From positions 558,001-622,000 of the forward strand of contig NZ_QKNX01000002.1 of the NCBI RefSeq assembly GCF_005239135.1: 64,000 nucleotides of DNA, in the 5' to 3' direction. Every line of letters starts with the position of its first letter. Positions within the stretch are counted from its first letter, which is position 1. The position numbers were made by a program, and so were the translations under genes. Positions 8,310 to 17,520 of the stretch are shown here, in pieces. The DNA comes from Natronomonas salsuginis (GTDB taxonomy: Archaea; Halobacteriota; Halobacteria; Halobacteriales; Haloarculaceae). The notes below the pieces were generated by a model. That model saw only the letters and a program-made list of their open reading frames with translations, searched no databases and was not told the origin of the DNA.

Positions 8310-9644
8310 TCAGACGAGCGATGCGCCGTCGAAGTCACCGCGGTCGATCTTCACGTCGAGCAGTTCCAATATCGTCGGCGCGATATCGTACAGGTCGGCG
8401 TCTTCGATCTTCGCGGTATCGTCGTCGACGAACAGACAGGCGTTCCCGAAGCTGTGCATCCCGTTTCTCGGGCCGATATCGAAGACGTCGTCGCCGCCGC
8501 GGAAGCCGGCCTTGAGGTCGAACCCGTCGTTCGGAATGACGACGAGATCGGGGGCGATCTCGTCGTGTTCCCCGCGGAAGGCGTCCTCTTTCGTCACCAC
8601 GCGATCCGCGACCGGACGGCCGTCGGGACCCTCGAACGCCTCCAGCTCGGCTTTCAACTCGGCGCGCACCGCCTCGTACTCGGCTTCGGGAACCGAGCCG
8701 CGCGGCTCGCGACCTTCGAGGTTGATGTAGAATCGCCCCGGGATGAGCGAGTACGCTCGCGTTTCGTCTGTGACATCGCTGAGACTCTCGTGATCCTCGT
8801 CCTCGAAGGAGAGCCAGCCGTTCTCCGCCAACCAGACGTTACATTTTACCTCGTGGTCGAGCGTGGTGAACCCGTGATCGGACGCGACGACCATCGTCGT
8901 ATCCTCGTCGAGCATCTTTCGGAGTTCGCCGAGATACCGATCGAGCTTCGCGTAGAACTCGAGGAACTCCTCTTTGTACTCGCCGTCCTGCGCGTAGTGT
9001 TTAAATAAAAAATGGTTCACGCGATCCGTCGTCATGAAGACGCCGAAAAAGAGACTCCAGTCGTCCTGCTCGATGTAGTGTTTGAACGCCTCGAAGCGGG
9101 CATCGAGCGTCCGATGGGCGTCCTCGATGAACTTCGATTTGTCTTCTTGATGGCCGAGCTTGGCGTTCACGTCGATCTGGTAATCCAGCCGTTCGAGCGT
9201 CTCCCTGAGTTCGTTCGGGTACGCCGCCTTCTCGACGCCTGGCGAGAGAAAGCCGCTGACCATCCGCTGAACGTCCCGATCCGGCGGGAACGTGACGGGG
9301 ACGTTCATCACCGTCGCCTCGCCACCGGCGGCGTCGACTCGCGACCACAGCCGCGTCGCACGCACGTCTTGTCCCATCGGAACGTACGTGTCGTAGCTAT
9401 CTATCTCGCGGTCCTGAAAGCCGTACACGCCTGTTTCCCCCGGATTGACGCCCGTCGTCAGCGCCGGCCAACACGCGCTCGATTCCGGCGGAACGATCGA
9501 ATCGATCGCGCCGCCGGCGGCGAAGTCGCTCAGGTTCTCGAACGTTTCCTCGTTGTCAGCGACCAGCGAGTACGGTACGCCGTCGATGCCGAAAAAGGCG
9601 ACACGCGGTCCGCTCCCGCCACGAAGCCGGTCGAACAGTCCCAT
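8310..9644 (-). CDS. Alkaline phosphatase family protein (nucleotide pyrophosphatase/phosphodiesterase type)
   Basis: 444 residues, soluble. Metal-binding and nucleophile motifs of the alkaline-phosphatase superfamily are visible: FFGIDGVPY near residue 18, a Ser/Thr-rich nucleophile loop before ALTTG (about 60-66), DRVNHF near 208, ASDHGF near 255 and a late Gly-Met-His-Ser-Phe site near 402. The family hydrolyses phosphodiester, pyrophosphate or sulfate ester bonds with two metal ions; the substrate here cannot be told. No signal peptide is seen, so it acts in the cytoplasm. It is 44 bases from the divergent-side promoter of the pilus operon but is probably a separate unit. Confidence 0.85.
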   Translation of the reverse strand: MGLFDRLRGGSGPRVAFFGIDGVPYSLVADNEETFENLSDFAAGGAIDSIVPPESSACWPALTTGVNPGETGVYGFQDREIDSYDTYVPMGQDVRATRLWSRVDAAGGEATVMNVPVTFPPDRDVQRMVSGFLSPGVEKAAYPNELRETLERLDYQIDVNAKLGHQEDKSKFIEDAHRTLDARFEAFKHYIEQDDWSLFFGVFMTTDRVNHFLFKHYAQDGEYKEEFLEFYAKLDRYLGELRKMLDEDTTMVVASDHGFTTLDHEVKCNVWLAENGWLSFEDEDHESLSDVTDETRAYSLIPGRFYINLEGREPRGSVPEAEYEAVRAELKAELEAFEGPDGRPVADRVVTKEDAFRGEHDEIAPDLVVIPNDGFDLKAGFRGGDDVFDIGPRNGMHSFGNACLFVDDDTAKIEDADLYDIAPTILELLDVKIDRGDFDGASLV

Positions 9645-9821
9645 ATGCCCGTCTGCGAGAGGAAGCTACAAGAAGTTTCGTTTCGACGGACAGTGGCGAC
9701 ATCGGTCGTCGAAATCGGCACCCGTTCGTCGAAGCCGATCGTCTGTCCGGGGCCGGCTCGCTCGCCGACGTGGGACTCCGCGTGAAACGACGTCTACGAT
9801 GGACTCTCGCTTCCGGATGGA

Positions 9822-10361
9822 TCAGCCGAAGTGTTCCTCGTAGAGGTCCTGTGCGTGTTCGATCGCGTCCATCGCCGCCTGTTTGTCCTCCCACCCTTGC
9901 GTCTCGACCTCTTTGCCCTCCTCGAGGTTCTTGTAGGTCTCGAAGAACTCCGCGATCTCGTCGAGCGTCTGCTGAGGGATATCGTCGATGTCGTCGACGT
10001 GATCGTACCGCGGGTCCTCGCTCGGCACCGCGATGACCTTGTCGTCCTGCTCGCCGTCGTCGTCCATCTTCATTAGCGCGACCGGACGCGCTTCGATTAT
10101 ACAGCCGGGGAACGTCTGATCTTCCACCAACACGAGCACGTCGAAGGGGTCCTCGTCGTCGTAGTACGATCGCGGGATGAACCCGTAATCCGAGGGGTAG
10201 TGGACGTTCGAGTGGAGCACGCGATCCAGGACGACGCCGGGGATGTCCTTGTCGTACTCGTACTTGTTTCGCTCGCCTTTGAGACACTCGACGACCGCGT
10301 AGATCTCTTCCGGCGCGTTCGGGCCCGTTTCGAGGTCCTCCCACAGGTTAGCTGCAGCCAT
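9822..10361 (-). CDS. ppa: Inorganic pyrophosphatase (family I)
   Basis: 179 residues. It hydrolyses pyrophosphate to phosphate, which pulls nucleotide and aminoacyl-tRNA synthesis forward. Family I signatures are present: the active-site region around E-Y-D-K near the N terminus, YPSDYGFIP, and the D-E-D-P-F-D-V-L-V metal loop. I chose the ATG at 10361, giving the usual M-A-A-x-N-L-W-E-D-L start; an in-frame extension of 24 residues upstream looks non-native. The protein is very acidic, as expected for a halophile. It stands alone, 80 bases from the rnhA-linked gene. Confidence 0.95.
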   Translation of the reverse strand: MAAANLWEDLETGPNAPEEIYAVVECLKGERNKYEYDKDIPGVVLDRVLHSNVHYPSDYGFIPRSYYDDEDPFDVLVLVEDQTFPGCIIEARPVALMKMDDDGEQDDKVIAVPSEDPRYDHVDDIDDIPQQTLDEIAEFFETYKNLEEGKEVETQGWEDKQAAMDAIEHAQDLYEEHFG

Positions 10362-10440
10362 ACGCGACGGGTGCGGCTGAAAGCCGCAAAGAGCTTTCGA
10401 CATCCGATCGTCGTTCCGGCGTCCCTCGCACACGACGACG

Positions 10441-11052
10441 TTACCGATCTTCCTTGGCCGCCGCGATCTCGACGATGCGCCGAAGCGACTCCTCCACGCG
10501 GCGGCGCTGCTCGTCCGACGGCCACGCGTTCCGCGGGAAGTATTCGGTTCGGAACTCCTCGCGCTCGCCGGTGGTCGCCGCCTCGATCGGCTTCGCGTAG
10601 TGGTTGCTCATGAAGTCCGCGAACGCGGTCGCCGTCGCGCCGTGGACCTCGCCGTGCCGATCCTCGACGCGCGAGGCGATCGCTCGATTGTGCGCGTCGA
10701 TCGCGTCCCAGTCCGCGTCGGCTCCCGGTCCCGAGATCGATCGCTCGACGGCGCGAGTCGTGTCCGTGATCCGATCGAGCCGAACCGTCCCGTCCTCGAC
10801 CCACTCGATCGGGTACAACACGAGCGTCTCGCCGGTGTCACTCTCGCGGACCCTGGCGGTGTAGCCGTGTGCGTCGAGCAGTTCCTCGCGCTCGTCGCGG
10901 TATGCGGTTCGCTCGTTCCCGTCGACCGCCTCGCGAGCGCGGCGCGTGAGCGTCTCCGCGCGGTCGATCGCCTCCTCGGGGAGGGGAAGCGCCCCCGAGT
11001 CGTCGTGGTCGTCCGTCGGTGCCGAATCGGGTGTGGGGGTCTCGTCAACCAT
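10441..11052 (-). CDS. rnhA-operon protein (DUF7108-like)
   Basis: 203 residues, soluble and very acidic at the N terminus. Its ATG overlaps the last 8 bases of rnhA, so the two are translationally coupled. It resembles the haloarchaeal 'RnhA operon protein' family (DUF7108), whose biochemical role is not known. The central part (residues about 60-105) contains a beta-rich stretch and the C-terminal half is helical with many Arg/Glu. A partner role in RNA:DNA hybrid processing is inferred from the fixed gene order only. Confidence 0.8.
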   Translation of the reverse strand: MVDETPTPDSAPTDDHDDSGALPLPEEAIDRAETLTRRAREAVDGNERTAYRDEREELLDAHGYTARVRESDTGETLVLYPIEWVEDGTVRLDRITDTTRAVERSISGPGADADWDAIDAHNRAIASRVEDRHGEVHGATATAFADFMSNHYAKPIEAATTGEREEFRTEYFPRNAWPSDEQRRRVEESLRRIVEIAAAKEDR

Positions 11053-11635
11053 CGAGCGCCTCGTTGGCTAGTTCGTCGGCGCGGCGGTTTATCTCTCGCG
11101 GAACGTGGTCGATAGACCACTCCTCGAACTGCCCGAGCAACTCGCGGACGCAGACCCGCTTCTCGCGGAGCGTCGGATCGTTCGTGTTCCACTCCCCACG
11201 GACCTGCTTGACGATGAGCTCCGAGTCGCCCTTTATAACGAGCTCGTCGAAGCCGTACTCGGCGGCGACCTCGAGCGCGCCGATCAGCGCCTCGTACTCC
11301 GCTTGGTTGTTCGTCGCGCGGCCGATCCGCTTCGACCCCTCGGCCGCGATCCCGTCGCCGGTCACGATCACCCACCCGATCGCGGCCGGTCCCGGGTTTC
11401 CGCGCGAGCCGCCGTCGAAGTAGACGTGCGCCCGGCCGCCGCCGCCCTCGATGAGCGCGACGAGCCGTGCGGGATCGGCTCCCTGAACGACGACCGACGC
11501 CTCGTAGGCGACCGCCGTTGCGCCCTCCCATTCAGCCCGCCACAGTTCGTGTTCGGTGTTCCCCGGACGGATCTCGACGCCTTCAGTCTCCAGTCGCTCG
11601 CGGGCGCGGTCCGGATCACACTCGATGACGGGCAT
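11045..11635 (-). CDS. rnhA: Ribonuclease HI
   Basis: 196 residues. It removes the RNA strand of RNA:DNA hybrids. All four catalytic acidic residues can be seen: D74 (VYFDGGSRGNPG), E113 (NNQAEYEAL), D137 (KGDSELI) and D187 (RRADELAN). An extra N-terminal region of about 65 residues precedes the RNase H fold, as in haloarchaeal RNase HI; it may aid substrate binding. The next gene in the operon overlaps its end. It is divergent from nreA with 103 bases between the starts. Confidence 0.95.
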   Translation of the reverse strand: MPVIECDPDRARERLETEGVEIRPGNTEHELWRAEWEGATAVAYEASVVVQGADPARLVALIEGGGGRAHVYFDGGSRGNPGPAAIGWVIVTGDGIAAEGSKRIGRATNNQAEYEALIGALEVAAEYGFDELVIKGDSELIVKQVRGEWNTNDPTLREKRVCVRELLGQFEEWSIDHVPREINRRADELANEALDG

Positions 11636-11738
11636 GTCTCTGACTCCCCGACGGTCGGGGTTAGGGGTTCCGATCAGGCGTGTCGATCTCGGTCCTGAGG
11701 CCCGAATAGCATTTCACCGTCCGCCCCGAACGCTACCC

Positions 11739-13019
11739 ATGCGCCTCGACGAGTACGTCGACGACCTCGACCGCGACGAGTCGGTCGAACTCCGCAAGCT
11801 CGCCGAGGAGAAATCGTACGCAGTCACCGAGTTCGTCGACGACGCGCGAACCCGATTCGACGAGACGCTCTCCGACGAGACGCTCGTCGGCTCGACCGCG
11901 CCGTCGGTGTTCGTGGGCCGGTCGAGCTACCCGCGCGTTTTCGCCGGCCTGCTCTCGCCGGTCGGCGACGAGGACGACGCCGCGGACTACGCGACGACCG
12001 GCGAGTGGTACCGACACGGCTACGGGATCGAGGACGTGTTTCGGCGCCGAACCGGGCTGTTGAACTCCACACGGCGGTCGAACGTCGACGTCTACGACGT
12101 CTGGGACGGCTTCGTCGGCACCCAACGGGAGGTCGCGATCGCGGATCGCCCCGTCGACATCGAGTTGGGGCTGGACGGCCGCCCCGGGTTCGACCTCGAC
12201 GGCACGCTTGAGGACATCGCCGCCCCCCGTGGCCCCCGGATCAGCGCGGACAGCGCGCGGGTGACGGAGAACCCCTCCGTCCCCAGAGCGATCGAGAAGA
12301 CGCTCTCGGACGACGACTGGCGCGCCGAGGGCGCGATGACGTATCTCTACCGCCGGGGGTTCGACGTGTATCAGATCAATAACGTCCTCTCGGTCGGCGC
12401 GCTCGGACAGGGCGAACACCGTCGGCTCGTCCCAACGCGGTGGTCGATCACCGCCGTCGACGACACAATCGGGCAGTACCTCCGCGGGACGATCCGGAAC
12501 GCGTCTTCGATCGACCGGACGCTGGTCTGGCACGCCGACTACATGGGCAACGAGTACTGGGTCGTCGCCACGCCCGGCGAGTGGGAGTTCGAACTGATCG
12601 AACTGAAAGCGCCGGGCAGCATCTGGAACCCCGACCCGAACGGTCGGCTCTACATGGCGGCCGACAGCGAGGGCTACGAGGGCCGACGCGGCTACGTCGA
12701 GGAGACCTCCGGGGCGTACTACGCCGCCCGCCTCGGCGTTCTGGAGGCGCTCTCGGAGCGTGATCGGCAGGCCAAGGTGTTCGTCGTTCGCCACGCGACG
12801 AACGAGTACTGGGCACCAGTCGGCGTCTGGCAGATCCGAGAGTCGATTCGCGACGCGGTCGAGGGCGAACCGGTCGTCGCCGAGAGCTTCCACGGCGCCG
12901 TCAGCGAACTCGTTCCTCGCCTGCCCGTCTCGATGGCCGATCTCCGGCGAAAGTCGACGATGGTCGCGGGGATCCAAAGCGATCTCTCCGCGTTCGGCGC
13001 GGGGGTCGGTGATCCCTGA
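11739..13019 (+). CDS. nreA: DNA repair protein NreA
   Basis: 426 residues from the ATG at 11739. The archaeal Nre family takes part in DNA damage repair together with PCNA. The C terminus ends with I-Q-S-D-L-S-A-F-G, which fits a PCNA-interacting (Qxx[L/I]xxF) motif. The N-terminal region has no cysteines (I see none in the whole protein), so the zinc-binding N terminus described for some Nre proteins is absent here. The central part has the conserved W-x-A-D-Y-M-G-N-E-Y region. A 45-codon membrane-protein gene follows 1 base later. Confidence 0.88.
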   Translation: MRLDEYVDDLDRDESVELRKLAEEKSYAVTEFVDDARTRFDETLSDETLVGSTAPSVFVGRSSYPRVFAGLLSPVGDEDDAADYATTGEWYRHGYGIEDVFRRRTGLLNSTRRSNVDVYDVWDGFVGTQREVAIADRPVDIELGLDGRPGFDLDGTLEDIAAPRGPRISADSARVTENPSVPRAIEKTLSDDDWRAEGAMTYLYRRGFDVYQINNVLSVGALGQGEHRRLVPTRWSITAVDDTIGQYLRGTIRNASSIDRTLVWHADYMGNEYWVVATPGEWEFELIELKAPGSIWNPDPNGRLYMAADSEGYEGRRGYVEETSGAYYAARLGVLEALSERDRQAKVFVVRHATNEYWAPVGVWQIRESIRDAVEGEPVVAESFHGAVSELVPRLPVSMADLRRKSTMVAGIQSDLSAFGAGVGDP

Positions 13020-13020
13020 G

Positions 13021-13158
13021 ATGACGGTCCTCCCGAGCGGTCCCGAACTGTTCGTCGTTCTCCTCTCGTTGCTCTTTCTCCTCCTCCCGGGTGCGTACCT
13101 GTACATGATGGTCCGCGAGCGTCGTCCGCTGACGCAACTCGGTCGCCGTTGGCGATAG
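13021..13158 (+). CDS. Small single-span membrane protein (45 aa)
   Basis: 45 residues. The ATG comes one base after the nreA stop, which suggests co-transcription. One hydrophobic helix (about residues 11-31, leucine-rich) is followed by a basic tail ending L-G-R-R-W-R. I do not recognise the family. The spacing, codon use and membrane profile argue that it is real rather than chance. Confidence 0.55.
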   Translation: MTVLPSGPELFVVLLSLLFLLLPGAYLYMMVRERRPLTQLGRRWR

Positions 13159-13214
13159 CGCCCCCCGCGGGGGAAGGGACTTAACCCGTCGCATGAAACG
13201 AGAGATAACGAGCG

Positions 13215-14306
13215 ATGCTTCTCATCCTCTGTGTCGACCTCGACGACGACCTCGGCCGAAAGACGGCGTTCGACACGCCCGTCATCGGCCGCGACGCCGT
13301 CGAGGAGGCCGCCGTCGAACTCGCCACCGCGGACCCCGAGGACTCGGACGTGAACGTCTGCTTTCAGGGCGTCCATCTCCACGACAGCATCGACGACGAG
13401 TCGGTCGAGGTGGCCCTCGTGACCGGGACGGCGAAGGCAGACGTCTCCGCCAACCGAAAGGTCGGCGAGGAGGTCGACACCGTGCTCGCGTCGCTGTCGA
13501 CCGGCGAGGACGTCAAAGCAATCGTCGTCACCGACGGCGCACAGGACGAGAGCGTTCTCCCGGTCATCCGCTCTCGGGTGCCGATCGACGGCGTCCGGCG
13601 CGTCGTTGTCAGGCAGGCACAGGACCTCGAATCGATGTACTACACGTTCAAGCAGGTGCTCGCTGATCCAGAGACCCGGGGGACGATTCTCATTCCGCTC
13701 GGAATTCTGCTGTTGATCTATCCGATCTCGATCCTCGCGGAGGTGATCGGCCTCCCTGGGTCGTCCCTCGGCGTCATCTCCGCGCTCTTGGGGCTGTACG
13801 TCCTCTTCCGTGGGCTCGGACTGGAGGACACGATCGACGACACGCTCGAACGAATTCGCGTGGGGCTCTTTTCGGGGCGCGTCCAGCTCATCACGTACGT
13901 CGTCGCGGCCGCGCTCGTCATCGTCGGAGTCGTCGGCGGCGTCGAGGCGACCGAGGCGCTCACCGAGGTCGACGGCGAACCGACGCAGGCCGCCGCGGCG
14001 TTCGTCTACGGGGCCGTCCAGTGGGCCGCCGCGGCCGGGGTCGTCGCCGCGCTCGGTCGGATCACGGACGAGTACCTCGCCGGCGGGTTCGAGTGGCGCT
14101 ACCTCAACGCACCCTTTTACGTCGTTTCGATCGCGATCGTTCTCCACGGGATGAGCGCCTTCTTCGCCGCGCTCCCGTTCGCGGAGCTGTCGTATCTCGC
14201 CCTGACGTTGACGACCGGGACGTTTCTCGGCCTGGCGAGTACGCTCGCCTTCGCGGTCGCCGAACAGCGCTATCCGAGGAATCGCGACAGGGAGCTCACC
14301 GGCTGA
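13215..14306 (+). CDS. DUF373 family membrane protein
   Basis: 363 residues. The N-terminal soluble half (1-155) opens LLILCVDLDDDLG and contains VTDGAQDE, with a Rossmann-like look. The C-terminal half has about six hydrophobic helices from residue 156 onward, a charged loop, and a short polar tail. This is the layout of the archaeal DUF373 family, whose function is unknown. It is convergent with the propeller gene (2 bases apart). Confidence 0.85.
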   Translation: MLLILCVDLDDDLGRKTAFDTPVIGRDAVEEAAVELATADPEDSDVNVCFQGVHLHDSIDDESVEVALVTGTAKADVSANRKVGEEVDTVLASLSTGEDVKAIVVTDGAQDESVLPVIRSRVPIDGVRRVVVRQAQDLESMYYTFKQVLADPETRGTILIPLGILLLIYPISILAEVIGLPGSSLGVISALLGLYVLFRGLGLEDTIDDTLERIRVGLFSGRVQLITYVVAAALVIVGVVGGVEATEALTEVDGEPTQAAAAFVYGAVQWAAAAGVVAALGRITDEYLAGGFEWRYLNAPFYVVSIAIVLHGMSAFFAALPFAELSYLALTLTTGTFLGLASTLAFAVAEQRYPRNRDRELTG

Positions 14307-14308
14307 CG

Positions 14309-15088
14309 TTAGACGATCGCCATTCCCGAGACGCCCGAGAGCCCGATCGACCGGTGCCGCCAACCGTCTCCCACGTCGGCGAGGAAGACGCCAGCCTCCG
14401 TGACGGCGTAGGTCCCATCGCCGCCGTACGCAACGTCGACGACCGCTCCGTCGACCGGCAGGTCGACTGCTGTCCACTCGCCGTCGTCCGACCGCTCGTA
14501 CAGCGTCTCCCGCGTCGCCGCGTGCGCGCGCTCGCCGTCGCTCGAAACGCACCTAAACGCGCCGTCGAGCGCGCGTACCCAGCCGTTCGCGAGGGCGTAC
14601 AACCCGTCGCCAGTCGCCGCGAGCGGCGTCCCGCTGCCCGACACGTCGCGTACGTCGTCGAGCCCGACGTGCGTTCCGTCCAGCCGATAGACGCCCGACA
14701 CCGCGGCGACCATCCCATCGTCGATCGCTCGAACCCCGTCGATCTCCGCCACCGTCCCCCAGCCTCCGTCGTAGCGTGCGACTCGCTCCCCGCCCGACGC
14801 GACGAGCCCGTCGCGGTAGCCGACGGCCGTCGCGGCTCCGAAGTCGGTTCCGTAGAACCCATCGTCGGTGCCGATGAACACGTCCTCGGGCGTCCCGATC
14901 GCGAGATGACCGCCGTCGGCGGCGACCGCGGTCGTGTCGCCGCGACGGTCGAGCGAGAACTCTCCCACGATATCATCGGAGACGGCGACCCGGGCGAGCC
15001 CGATCGCCGAGGCGACGAACGCGGCCGTCGCCCCGTCGCCCCCGGCATACACCCGCTTTTCAGTGAGACTGATGTCCTCGTCGCTCAT
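14309..15088 (-). CDS. HVO_0234-like beta-propeller protein
   Basis: 259 residues built of repeated short strands with Gly-Asp-Gly turns, the pattern of a beta-propeller; no signal peptide or membrane segment. It resembles the haloarchaeal family typified by HVO_0234, function unknown. A TATAAATA element at 15117-15126 lies about 33 bases ahead of the ATG, and an AAGGAG Shine-Dalgarno sequence sits a few bases before it, so this gene has a short leader instead of a leaderless start. The promoter overlaps the last codons of the neighbouring regulator gene. Confidence 0.75.
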   Translation of the reverse strand: MSDEDISLTEKRVYAGGDGATAAFVASAIGLARVAVSDDIVGEFSLDRRGDTTAVAADGGHLAIGTPEDVFIGTDDGFYGTDFGAATAVGYRDGLVASGGERVARYDGGWGTVAEIDGVRAIDDGMVAAVSGVYRLDGTHVGLDDVRDVSGSGTPLAATGDGLYALANGWVRALDGAFRCVSSDGERAHAATRETLYERSDDGEWTAVDLPVDGAVVDVAYGGDGTYAVTEAGVFLADVGDGWRHRSIGLSGVSGMAIV

Positions 15089-15120
15089 GTGTCTCCTTGG
15101 TCAGCCCACGCCGAAAGTAT

Positions 15121-15894
15121 TTATATCCGATCCGCCTTCGAGAGGGCGCACTCGAACGTGCGTTCGCCCCACGCGAGCCCGTCCCGGCAGTCGGTGAACG
15201 CCGCGCCGACGAGCAGTCCGTCCTCGTAGCCGAACAGTCCGAGCGTGTCCGAATCGAACAGGACGATCGCGTAGGGTAGCTCCCCGGAAACGCTGTAGAG
15301 GTCGAGGTCGGCTTCGGCGGCCGCCGCTTCGAATCGCTCGTAGTTGGACTGCAGTCGGGCTATCGCGTCGGCTTCGGTGACGATCGTCGCGGTCTGCTCG
15401 CCCGCCTCGACGTTCGCGTGAACGTCGGCGAGGAACCGGGGCATCCCCGAGGGCGAGAGCACCCGGAGGTGACCGGCCCCATCGCCGAGTTCCGTCAGCC
15501 GATCCAACGGCCGCTCGGGCGCGTGTCGCCCCGGAACGGCGATCCGCCCGTGCTCGATCAGCGTCGGCGGGAGCTGTCGGTCGTCCGGAAGGGTCTCTAT
15601 GAGCCGCCGGCCGGCGTCGAGACGACCGAGCCGCGCGATGTAGTCGTCGTGACGCTGCCAGGCGAGTCGACCGAACCCGGTCAGCGCGTACCGTTCGTCC
15701 TCCTCGGTGACAAGCCCGGTCTCCTGAAGACGCTGGAGCGCTTTGTAGATCGTCGAACGCGACACGTCCAGCTCGCTCCGAAGGTCGCGCTGGTCGCGTG
15801 GCGCGTCCGCCAACAGCTCCAACAGCGGCGCACGCTTGCGGAGGATCTCGGCGACGGCACCAACGTCGGTTTGGCGATCCTCGAGTTGGATCAT
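15121..15894 (-). CDS. Winged helix-turn-helix transcriptional regulator (FilR1-like C-terminal domain)
   Basis: 257 residues. Residues about 18-75 form a winged HTH of the MarR/TrmB type (LELLADAPRDQRDL, then RSTIYKALQRLQETGLV as recognition region). The C-terminal two thirds (about 90-250) look like the FilR1 middle domain found in haloarchaeal regulators, a probable ligand sensor with a Y-S-V-S-G-x-L-P-Y segment. It is probably a repressor or activator controlled by a small molecule; the target is unknown. It is transcribed toward the propeller gene, which has its own promoter. Confidence 0.82.
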   Translation of the reverse strand: MIQLEDRQTDVGAVAEILRKRAPLLELLADAPRDQRDLRSELDVSRSTIYKALQRLQETGLVTEEDERYALTGFGRLAWQRHDDYIARLGRLDAGRRLIETLPDDRQLPPTLIEHGRIAVPGRHAPERPLDRLTELGDGAGHLRVLSPSGMPRFLADVHANVEAGEQTATIVTEADAIARLQSNYERFEAAAAEADLDLYSVSGELPYAIVLFDSDTLGLFGYEDGLLVGAAFTDCRDGLAWGERTFECALSKADRI

Positions 15895-16128
15895 TTCCTG
15901 GCGGTTTGTGCCGCCGGCATCCTGAACGTTTCGCTATTCGAGATCTATCCGAGGGGTCGAACGAGGCTCACCTCGATGAACGATGATGCGGCACGTAACG
16001 TGAAGTATGTTCCAGTGGTCTCTGCAGATGCGAACCGCTGACGGTTCTGCCCTCCACCCTCCACGGTGTTCCGCTCGCAGCGGATCGCTTGTCGGAACCC
16101 CTTTTGCGTTCGCCGCTAAGCGTCAGAC

Positions 16129-17505
16129 ATGGATGTATTCGGATCGAGCGGGGTCCGCGGCGTCGTCGGCGACGGGCTGACGGTTCCGTTTGTCGGGCAG
16201 GTCGCGGCCGCCGCCGGGCGGGTTCTCGACGCCGGGACGATCGCCGTCGCGCGTGACACGCGCGCGACTGGCCCCATGCTCGCGGACATCGCGGCCGGAA
16301 ATTTGGCTTCGGTCGGCGTCTCCGTCGATCGACTCGGCGTCGTTCCCACGCCTGGCGCGCAGGCGTACGCCGAACGCGCCGGCGTGCCGGTCGTGATGAT
16401 CACCGCCAGCCACAATCCCCCGGAGTACAACGGCGTCAAACTGATCGGGAGCGACGGGATCGAACTGTCCGAACGGACGCTGGAACGCATCGAGGACGAA
16501 CTCTCCGGTCCGGACGCCGCCTCGGTCGGATTCGCCGAGGTGGGCGCGAGTCGGCGGGTCGAGAGTGCACCGGACGCGTACGTCCGCGAACTCCTCCAAC
16601 GCCTCGACGCGGAGGGTCGACGCGATCGGATCGCCGAGGCAGACCTCACCGTCGCGCTTGATCCCGGCCACGGCGCCGGCTGTCTCACGAGCCCGCAGTT
16701 CTTCCGCAAGCTCGGCTGCCGGGTGGTGACGGTCAACGCCCAGCCCGACGGCCACTTCCCCGGTCGCGACCCCGAGCCGATCGCCGACAACCTCGCCGAT
16801 CTCCGGCGGCTCACTCGTGTGACGGACGCAGATCTCGGTATCGCCCACGACGGCGATGCCGACCGCGCGATCTTCGTCGACGAGAACGGCACTCACATCG
16901 GCGGCGAGGCGTCTTTCGCCGCGCTTGCGGCCGCCGAACTCGACGCCGACGACACCGTCGTCTCGGCGGTCAACGTCTCACAGCGAATCGTCGATATCGC
17001 CGACGAAGCGGGGGCCGCCCTCGAACTGACGCCGATCGGGAGCACGTACCTCATCACGCGGATCCGCGAGCTGCGCAACGAGGGGATGACGGTCCCGATC
17101 GCGGGTGAGGGCAACGGCGGAATCCTCTTTCCCGAGTATCGGATCGCCCGCGACGGAGCGTACACCGCGGCGCAGTTTCTCGACCTCCTCGTCGATCGAC
17201 CGGCCAGCGAGGTCGCCGCGGCGTACGACGGCTACGTCAACGTCCGTCGCAATCTCACGTTCGCCGACTCAGACGAGCGGGACGCGATGCTGGAAGCGGC
17301 CGAGACCCACGCCCGCGCGGCCGACGCCGAGCTGACGACCATCGACGGCTACCGCCTCGATTACGGCGACGCGTGGGTGCTCGTCCGGCCGAGCGGGACG
17401 GAACCGCTCATCCGGCTGTACGCCGAGGCGCGGGACGAAGCGAGAGCCAAGACGCTCCTCGAGGAGATGTACGAGGCGACGGTGCAGGACCGAGCGCGGA
17501 CGTAG
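16129..17505 (+). CDS. glmM: Phosphoglucosamine mutase / phosphohexomutase
   Basis: 458 residues. It interconverts glucosamine-6-phosphate and glucosamine-1-phosphate (or related hexose phosphates) on the way to nucleotide sugars. All four family sites are seen: phosphoserine loop TASHNP (Ser94), metal loop DGDADR (241-246), sugar loop GEGNGG (326-331) and phosphate loop RPSGTEP (420-426). The start follows FGSSGVRG at residues 4-11. It stands alone and is convergent with the DUF7118-like gene. Exact substrate preference cannot be read from the sequence; archaeal members are often dual. Confidence 0.9.
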   Translation: MDVFGSSGVRGVVGDGLTVPFVGQVAAAAGRVLDAGTIAVARDTRATGPMLADIAAGNLASVGVSVDRLGVVPTPGAQAYAERAGVPVVMITASHNPPEYNGVKLIGSDGIELSERTLERIEDELSGPDAASVGFAEVGASRRVESAPDAYVRELLQRLDAEGRRDRIAEADLTVALDPGHGAGCLTSPQFFRKLGCRVVTVNAQPDGHFPGRDPEPIADNLADLRRLTRVTDADLGIAHDGDADRAIFVDENGTHIGGEASFAALAAAELDADDTVVSAVNVSQRIVDIADEAGAALELTPIGSTYLITRIRELRNEGMTVPIAGEGNGGILFPEYRIARDGAYTAAQFLDLLVDRPASEVAAAYDGYVNVRRNLTFADSDERDAMLEAAETHARAADAELTTIDGYRLDYGDAWVLVRPSGTEPLIRLYAEARDEARAKTLLEEMYEATVQDRART

Positions 17506-17520
17506 CGTGCTTCGAGCGGT

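Noticed and set aside
11733-14552. 939-codon minus-strand frame across nreA and DUF373
   Set aside because: It runs antisense through three plus-strand genes with clear families; low-complexity Arg/Asp content.
15958-16042. 21-codon plus-strand frame before glmM
   Set aside because: No promoter and no conserved feature; likely chance.
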